From Omphiscola glabra (taxonomy: Eukaryota > Mollusca > Gastropoda > Lymnaeidae), in assembly GCA_964017045.1 (NCBI GenBank), contig OZ024798.1:24517347-24581346 (forward strand): a stretch of 64,000 nucleotides of DNA, in the 5' to 3' direction. The notes beneath the pieces were generated by a model, which saw nothing but the letters and a program-made list of their open reading frames with translations, had not been told where the DNA came from and did not search any database. How positions within the stretch are numbered: position 1 is the stretch's first letter; the number at the start of each line of letters is the position of its first letter. Below are positions 57,266-64,000 of this stretch, piece by piece. The translations under genes and the position numbers were made by a program.

Positions 57266-59989
57266 GGGGAGGTGCGGGTGAGAAATGGACGAAATTGTCA
57301 AATTTTGAAAAAAAAAATGTTATTGTTTATTTGGTTTTATTAACCATTTCTTAATTGAAATTTTATATTTGTTTTTACAAAAGTAAGTTGTAAAATATAA
57401 TAAATTACAATTTTCCTGACCCTATCAATCAGAAAAATGTCAAAATTGTCCGATTGTTTAGTGTTTTTACCGCTTTGTTATGATTATTTCGAACCGCCCA
57501 ATCCCAACGTATTTGGTATGGTTGGAAAGTTGGTGATTTCCGGTTTTAGATAAACTCAACGTTTCGTCACAAAGAAAATTACGAAAGCAACCGAAGCATT
57601 CAATCGGCGATAAAATCTCGCAAAATTGGGTATTTTCCTGACATATTCGTGTATCACGTGATCTAGCCCTGACCTTTGATTAAAATAACCATTTTGATTG
57701 GTCCCTGTGTAGGAACTCAGTTTGTAATAAATACTTCCGGTATAAACAAATCGTTGCTAATTTCGTGAGGCTTAGCAATGTCGATGGTCATTTGTCGCAA
57801 ATAAAAACATTTGAGGAGGTAAAAAACCCACTAAATAAGTAAATAACCAAACAAAATGATTTGGCTGTGATTAATTGCCATGAAAAACACAATTAATTAT
57901 ACTTCTTCTATTTCGGAGAAGACTAAGACTGAGTACACTAAGCTACTAAACTAAAGAGTCCTAGTACTAGTCCTACTCGGATCGTAGTCACTTCAAGCAC
58001 CTCTACGCTACTTCACTAGCAGGAAGAAGATAGAACATGCCATCCCAATAAATTAAATAATAATGGTAAGTCGTTTTGTCACTTAGATTCAATTTTAATG
58101 TACGCTTTCAATTAGTCCTAAGGCTAAGCGTATACTCACTATTTTACAATGTTTGAACAAGGCTTATACTTTTATTTTTTTAGTAAACACTGTTAGCTTA
58201 GTGATAGTTACAGTAGACTAATAAACAATTTATTAATTTAGTAAATGTGATATTTGAACTACATTGTACTATATTTATAGTATAGCTATTGACTATTGAT
58301 ATAATATAATAGTAATATTTTACATTTCTTATTTTTCTTATCGGAACTTATCGCGTCACACACATGACATTTTGTTTTATTTTATTCTGAAGCCCTAAAA
58401 TTCTAACAAAATTTGCTTGAAATACTTGTCAACAAGTACGACCTATCATTCATTAATGTCCTTAGCCTTATATTTTATTGTTGAGAAGCTTTTAATAAAA
58501 AAAGATCTAACTACAAGTTTATTGTTTTCAGGAATGATTGAGGAGACGCGCAATGAGTTTGCGGATCTCAATGGAATACATCATGCATTATATTTGCTGT
58601 TGATAAACTACACTGATCTGTTGTGCCTTGGCCCATTTAGCCCAAATGACAATTTCTACATGAAAAAAGAAAGAGTGCCCTAAGTATGTGTTCCATTTGT
58701 TACAGATTCCTCGTCGCAACATACTTTCGATACATCGAAATAATAGTAAACTCAGGCAGAGGATGCAAGAGAAGACTAACACAGATTAATTCACAAGGCT
58801 CATTATATGTTATTCAAGGACAAAAAGAATAAGACTGCAGTTGAAAGGAACACATCAATAATAACCTTGTTTCAACATTGTATCTCTATGCAATGTGATT
58901 TGCAACATGATTAGTGTTAAAATTTGACACAGTAACTAATAAGTTTTTTTCAATGGAGTGATCACTCATGAGTTTTCTGGCTCACATAAAAAAACTGTTA
59001 ATAAGCTGTTGAGAAAATACCTGTTGCAACTCAAGTGATTCAAAAGTTGTATAGAATTCAGAATTTTTTTTGAATGTCAATATTCATTCCGTCGTTTGAA
59101 CTTACAGAACTTACAATTTTTCTACAAGACCAAGAGGTTCATTTTCAGGATACATTGACAATACCAAATAACTATTTGGAAATTGCATTTTCACATAACT
59201 TAATTTTATGGTTTTGAAGACTTTTATAAAGCTGAAATTCTTCAAAATGAGCAAATTATTATTTTTTCGACAAAAACAGAATAATAGATAATAATACATC
59301 AATCGCAGGGAAAAGTTGAGTGGTCAGGAAAAAAAGACAAAACAACCTGGAAAAGGATAATAAATGTCCACAATAGGCTAATAAAAAGTTTTCAGTCCAA
59401 TCTGAATATAAATATTCGATTTTTCATTGATATTTTCATTGTTTTTGTCGTTTTTCTTCGTTATTTCAGTTTTCTCGTTTTCAATATTTTTGGTCACCAA
59501 TATTCCTATAACTTTTTTATTTATTATCCAAACCTCACCAAATTTTCACAGTATGTTTATAGACCAATATTAAACATTTGAATAACCTAGAATTAAGATA
59601 ACTATCTTAGAAAAGGAAATATTTCAAAAATAATTCACCCACACCCCAATTTTTTGAAAAAAAATGGGGGCACAATTTGTGACCCTGTTGATTTATAACT
59701 AGTTATTACATCAAAAAGTCCTGTTATACAAAGATTTATTATAGGTTAAATAATCTATGTTTAAAATCTGATAGCAATAACTTAATATTTGTAAAAGCCT
59801 TAGTGTTTTGAAAAACACTAACAAAATTGAAATTGCGGAGGTTTTTATGGGTTACAAAGGCAACCAATGGAAATTTTTTTTTTTTAAAACCTGTTTTCTA
59901 CCTCATTTACAATACCCAATATGGTGTAGATAAAAAAATTCCCATACGAAGCTAAACAAAAATTTTAGATTTTTCACCCACACCTCCCC
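57266..59989. mobile_element. TTAA-flanked transposon, 2.7 kb, G-rich TIR
   Basis: TTAA is on both sides (57262-57265 and 59990-59993). The left end GGGGAGGTGCGGGTGAGAAA and the right end (on the other strand) GGGGAGGTGTGGGTGAAAAA match at 18 of 20 positions. TTAA duplication is typical of piggyBac-type elements, but the end wording differs from the element at 51198. The interior is AT-rich; a plus ORF at 58417-58683 (88 aa, with MIEETRNEFADLNG) has no recognised domain. It sits in the intron downstream of the transmembrane exon. Confidence 0.7.
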
Positions 59990-60229
59990 TTAAAGATATT
60001 CTAATTTGATCTGTCTATCCATCAATCCATACATCCACCTTTTATACACCACATCGTATAACCACTCACTCCTATTCTCCAACAAATAATCACAGTTTTA
60101 AGTTTAAACATTCATAAAAACTACTCCCACAACGTCCAGTCATGCAACATGACAATAGCACAGGAAAATCTGGTCTCATAGTTCATCAATATGTACACAC
60201 TTCAACAATAATCGTCAGTCACTGGTACT

Positions 60230-60680
60230 GTAACACCACCAACCCACTCATCCATCCATCTATCCATCCACCCATCTATCTATCCCTCAATATATCCACA
60301 CACCCACCCACCAACATACCCAACCATATATAAAAACATACACACAGAACACACGTAGAAACACACATACACCTACCCACTTACCTACATACACACCTAA
60401 CTACCTACATATACCTACCTTATTACATACCTACTTATTTAGCTACTTACCTCTCCGCACCTATACACACACACACAAACACACACATACATACATACAT
60501 AACATACATACATACATAAATTCATACATACATACATACATACATATATACACACACACATACATACATACACACATACATACATACACACATACATACA
60601 TACACACATACATACATACATACCCAACAACCCAAAAATCCATCAATCTATCAATCCATCAATCTATCTAATCTATCTTT
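60230..60680. repeat. (CATC/ACAT)n microsatellite complex
   Basis: CATCCATC-type, then CACA and CATACATA-type tracts in about 450 bp. The minus-strand Cys/Met/Tyr-rich ORFs are artefacts. Confidence 0.95.
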
Positions 60681-60971
60681 TGAAGGCCTCGCGCAAACAG
60701 AAATTTAAATAAATAAATTTAGCTCTCGCAAAATAATTAATCATATAAAAAATGTAACAAGATAGAGTTCACGAAATTAAATATCATGAATGACGCACGG
60801 TCATTACTCAAATAGAGGAGATATCTATCATGTCATTTTAATGGAATAAGGCAAACAGTGTAAGGGAAATGTTGCAACATTTCTCTTCTTATTTAGATCT
60901 TTGCTTCATAATTCAGAACAATGTGGGATACAAATAGTGCACAGCTGATTATGGCTTGATAGAAAGCTTGA

Positions 60972-61708
60972 CATTATTATTATTACGTTGGTCTTATAAA
61001 GCACGGTATCCCAGCCTAGGGCTGGGCTCACCGCAGTTCACATAAAAATATTGGCAATAATAAACATGGCATTAAAACGGTTACACGCATATATTTAATT
61101 AAAAAAAAATATTTACATGTCAAGCCATGGCCGGCATTCAGCGGCATTGTTTATAGGTCAGAGTTGGGGTTGCAATCAGTCGGGATAGTATAATTTGAAT
61201 AAATATGTCTTGAGTGCTGTTTTGAAGGCCTGGATGGTCAGTATATTGCGGATGTGCAATGGGGGCGAATTCCCTTGTTTGGGTGCGCAGAATTATCGTT
61301 CACCGTATGTTTTAGTGCATGTCTTGGGAACAGAAAGAATACGCGTGTCTGCAGAGGAGCGAAGCTGTTAAAAGGGTGAATAGTCAGAAAGAAGTTCGGT
61401 TAGATAGGAAAGGTAGGAATCCGAGAAAAAGTTGTGGCAGTGAACCGAGAGTTTGTAGTCAATGCGTGTCTGTATAGGGAGCCAATGAAGTGAGTGGAGT
61501 AGTGGGGTGACGTGATCACGTTTTTATTTAGCCTTTAGAACTAGCCTAGTAACTGAGTTTTGAACCTTTTGTAGTTTTAATATAAGTTTTATGGTGTAAC
61601 TGACAGAAGACTGTTGCAATAGTCAAGACGAGAGATAACAAGTGCACACACTTGGATTTTTGTTGCGCTAACTGTGAGGTAGTGGCGGATGGAGCTGATC
61701 TGACATAT
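60972..61708 (-). mobile_element. LINE family B 3'-end fragment
   Basis: Begins with an ATT tail, then atcccagcctagggctgggc, cagcggcattgtttatag, gtgctgttttgaaggcctgg and gagccaatgaag, up to ggcggatggagctgatctga, which follows 28.56-29.28 kb. The coding part is interrupted. Matches the family B tail at 25.1 and 28.5 kb; all three lie on the minus strand. Confidence 0.85.
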
Positions 61709-61849
61709 TCCTTCTATGCTGCAATCTTGTTTTTGTCACATCCACGAAATGTGTAGATTCATGGCATCTTGGACCAGGCCCAAAAAAATATTTCAACTTT
61801 ATGAAAAAAGAAAAAAAAATGATTGCGACTTTTCAGCCTATTCATGTGG

Positions 61850-64000
61850 CGTACAGCCCTTGTAGGGCTTTGTACTGCCTAAACACTGTCAGACTTAACA
61901 GATGCTTTTGTTTCATGCTTGGATTCTAAGCAGCTTAGATTTTTTCCATGTAAGCCCAAGTCTGCTTTTGAGGCGTATTACTCTGGGGTTTCGGTGGTGG
62001 ACCTTCTTCACTCGTCTGTCATTGACATTCTTTATATGTGTCCGTCCAGTGTAACTTGGCCATTTTTATTTCTAGCGTGGGATCCTGTTATAGTCCATAC
62101 AAGTAAAGATTAGTTCATATTCTCAATCCATGTTGATCCATTGCTGCTCCGTTTATGTTTAAGGAGAACTTGTTCACTCCCATGTTTTAGAGGTTTTCTG
62201 CAGTTTTTTGTTAGGGTCCAAGTTTCATTGGCGTATGTTTCTACTGTTCTGATTACAGTTTTTTTATAAAGTTTTCTTTCTTATTTCCACTTAATGTTTG
62301 ACTTTTGAGTATTTTGTTACTATATTATTATTTTTTATTATTTCTGTATTAGGTCTTTTCTTTACTTTATTAAGGATCCTAGACATTTTAATTTAATTAC
62401 TTCTTTTCAAAGGTATGGTTTCTAATTTTAATGGTTTCCTCTGTTTTATCTTCTCTTAAACAAGTCATGTTTTTTTTTAAATTTTTTTTTGGTTACTTAC
62501 TTCCAGCCCTGCTTGCAAAGATGCGTCGACTAATTTAATACAATCTTTTAATACGTCTTTACCACTTTTACCTAATAGTGCTGTCATCGGCATATGCAAG
62601 AAACTGAAAGTTTTGGTTATAGAGAGTGACCAGTGGTTGTGGGTCATGATTTTTCCCCAGAATTTAAACAGTATCTGTTCCTCTGGTGTCTGTATGTATT
62701 AGGGCTGAGCCGGGGTGAAGTTTTTACACCTGATTCATCTGAGTTTGGGTGTTAAAAAATGTGTATCTGATCATTCTATTTAACGGTTTCCATCCAATGG
62801 GAAAGTGAAAAGTCGTGTTCATAACCAGTAGCAATCACGAATGCATCAAAGCTGAATGTTTTTAAACACGAATAGCTTAAGAATATATTTTTCCCCATGC
62901 AGCGGTATTCACAATTTTTAGAGCCGTGAAACCTTTATAACATTTGCTAAGTTCTTTGCCAACTACAACCAGAAATATACCTTGGAAGTTGAGTAAAAGA
63001 ATATGTGTTGTGAATGGGTGGGGGCAGATTTATTTTCTAGATTAATTTTATTGTAATTTTTATTGTGGATGGAAGGTAGAAAATATAAGGGCTAAGAAAG
63101 GTGGGGGAGTGTTAGGTAGATGGGGCTCTGTAAGTCAACAAGTGCTCGATCAGGGTGAATTCTTTCCCTTAAGTATTGTTAGGACCGAAAGATAAGATTG
63201 TTTTGTTCACCACTCTGTCAGAATTTACAAGCTTGCTCCCCCCCCCCCCCCCCCGAGTGACTGATAAATCTAAATTATCACTAATTAAGCTATTATATTG
63301 GTATACAATGGCTGATTTTTGTGCTAGAGAAATACTTTCAATGTCTTGTTTCTAAATTGTTCTTATTGTAAAATGGTGTCGTGGTTAAATATTTATTTAT
63401 TTGCTGAAACTGAAAAGGTACACTGTAATTTTAAAAAAAACACCTTTAGTGTAGTAACTGTATTTATATTCCTTATCGAGTGTATAATATATTCATAACA
63501 TTTCTCAAATAAGTAACTAATTGTAAAAATCGAATTAGTCGTTGAAACTTATATCTCTGAATCCACATTGGAAGTCACCTAGTATTTCCTTAGTGTACGG
63601 CTGTAGCCTTTTGGCAATTTGATTTTCAGTACTTTGTATGTTACATTTAATAGGGAAATTCTATAGAAGTTTGTGCATTGAAGTTTGGAACCTTTCTTGT
63701 GTATTGGGGATATTAGTGCTGGTTCCCTTTCTGATGGAATTTCCTCTTCTTTCCAGATTTTTGTAAAAGTGTATGTTTCTTAGTGTGTGGTTTTCGTCCT
63801 CCGTATGTATTACGTTTTGCTGTAATGGGGTCTTTTCAAGAGGCTTCTTGGGTGTTCACAGAAATTGATTAATTCTTTAGTTTTTTTCCAAAGTTAATGT
63901 TTATTTGGGTGTATGGTCATCCATGTGGTTGTTGATAATCTTCATCTGATCGTTGTCTGCATTTAGTATACCCATAACATATGCAGACCCAACTTTCCAG
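61850..64000 (-). pseudogene. endonuclease-RT LINE (RTE-like), cut by the window edge
   Basis: The minus strand shows, from right to left, HKKGSKLQCTN (63690), the NVTYKVL/LQPYTKEILGDFQCGFR block (63540-63640), YADD-type FQFLAYADD (about 62595-62615) with LLGKSGKDVLKDCIKLVDAS in a shifted frame, and TVETYANETWTLTKN (about 62200-62260). The order is that of an RT (fingers, QCGFR, catalytic YADD, C-terminal). Frameshifts abound. The 5' part lies beyond base 64000. The plus ORF 61919-62113 is a shadow. Confidence 0.8.

Noticed and set aside
60439..60646. Cys-Met-Tyr-Val-rich minus ORFs as a small secreted toxin-like protein
   Set aside because: They are translations of a (CATA)n-type microsatellite and have no signal peptide or cysteine spacing.

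Overview
The window is a repeat-rich, AT-rich animal nuclear sequence. It contains no prokaryote-like gene dense stretch. Split exons with canonical GT-AG borders, a tRNA-derived SINE, several LINE clades, hAT, TTAA-type and Helitron DNA transposons, and many minisatellites point to an invertebrate metazoan. The combination fits a gastropod mollusc (for example a freshwater pulmonate), but that assignment is an inference from repeat and gene style, not a species identification.

The only convincing host-gene content is two genes that carry a split immunoglobulin (Ig) domain and are arranged head to head. The plus-strand gene starts at about 44.8 kb. It has a TATA box, a signal-peptide exon (44902-44971), two exons that together make one Ig domain (54490-54671 and 55278-55473), and an exon with a 7-residue repeat stalk plus a transmembrane helix (56729-57094). 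All borders have matching phases (1, 0, 1, 1), and the cytoplasmic tail runs on beyond what can be recognised. The minus-strand gene shows two exons with exactly the same phase pattern (26490-26692, phase 1 to 0, and 14904-15102, phase 0 to 1). Its signal exon and downstream exons were not found. About 1 kb downstream of its second Ig exon lies a 3.7 kb array of 42-bp repeats (10251-13930). One minus-strand frame of that array reads as a two-heptad coiled-coil repeat, so an Ig plus coiled-coil architecture is possible but unproven. Three short phase-compatible plus-strand exons at 20.67-21.09 kb also spell a coiled-coil-like peptide.

Region by region: 0.5-4.7 kb is a hAT-type element with a perfect 8-bp target duplication that contains LINE debris. 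5-10 kb holds old repeat fragments. 10.2-13.9 kb is the 42-bp array. 14-16.5 kb holds Helitron 3' ends and an Ig exon. 16.5-19.1 kb is a microsatellite plus a 5'-truncated LINE. 20-27 kb holds mini-exons, a solo LTR inside a 19-bp minisatellite, Helitron helicase debris, LINE tails and the first Ig exon of the minus gene. 27-32.6 kb holds MITEs and a nearly full-length dead LINE on the minus strand. 33-47 kb is dominated by simple repeats, at least six different minisatellites and hAT transposase fragments. 47-60 kb is the plus-strand Ig gene, its introns filled with Helitron-like ends, two TTAA-flanked transposons, MITEs and a SINE. 60-64 kb holds microsatellites and two minus-strand LINE fragments, the last cut by the window edge.

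No rRNA, functional tRNA, CRISPR or bacterial operon was seen. Where long ORFs occur in several frames (10-14 kb and 22 kb) they are by-products of tandem repeats whose period is a multiple of three or that lack stops.
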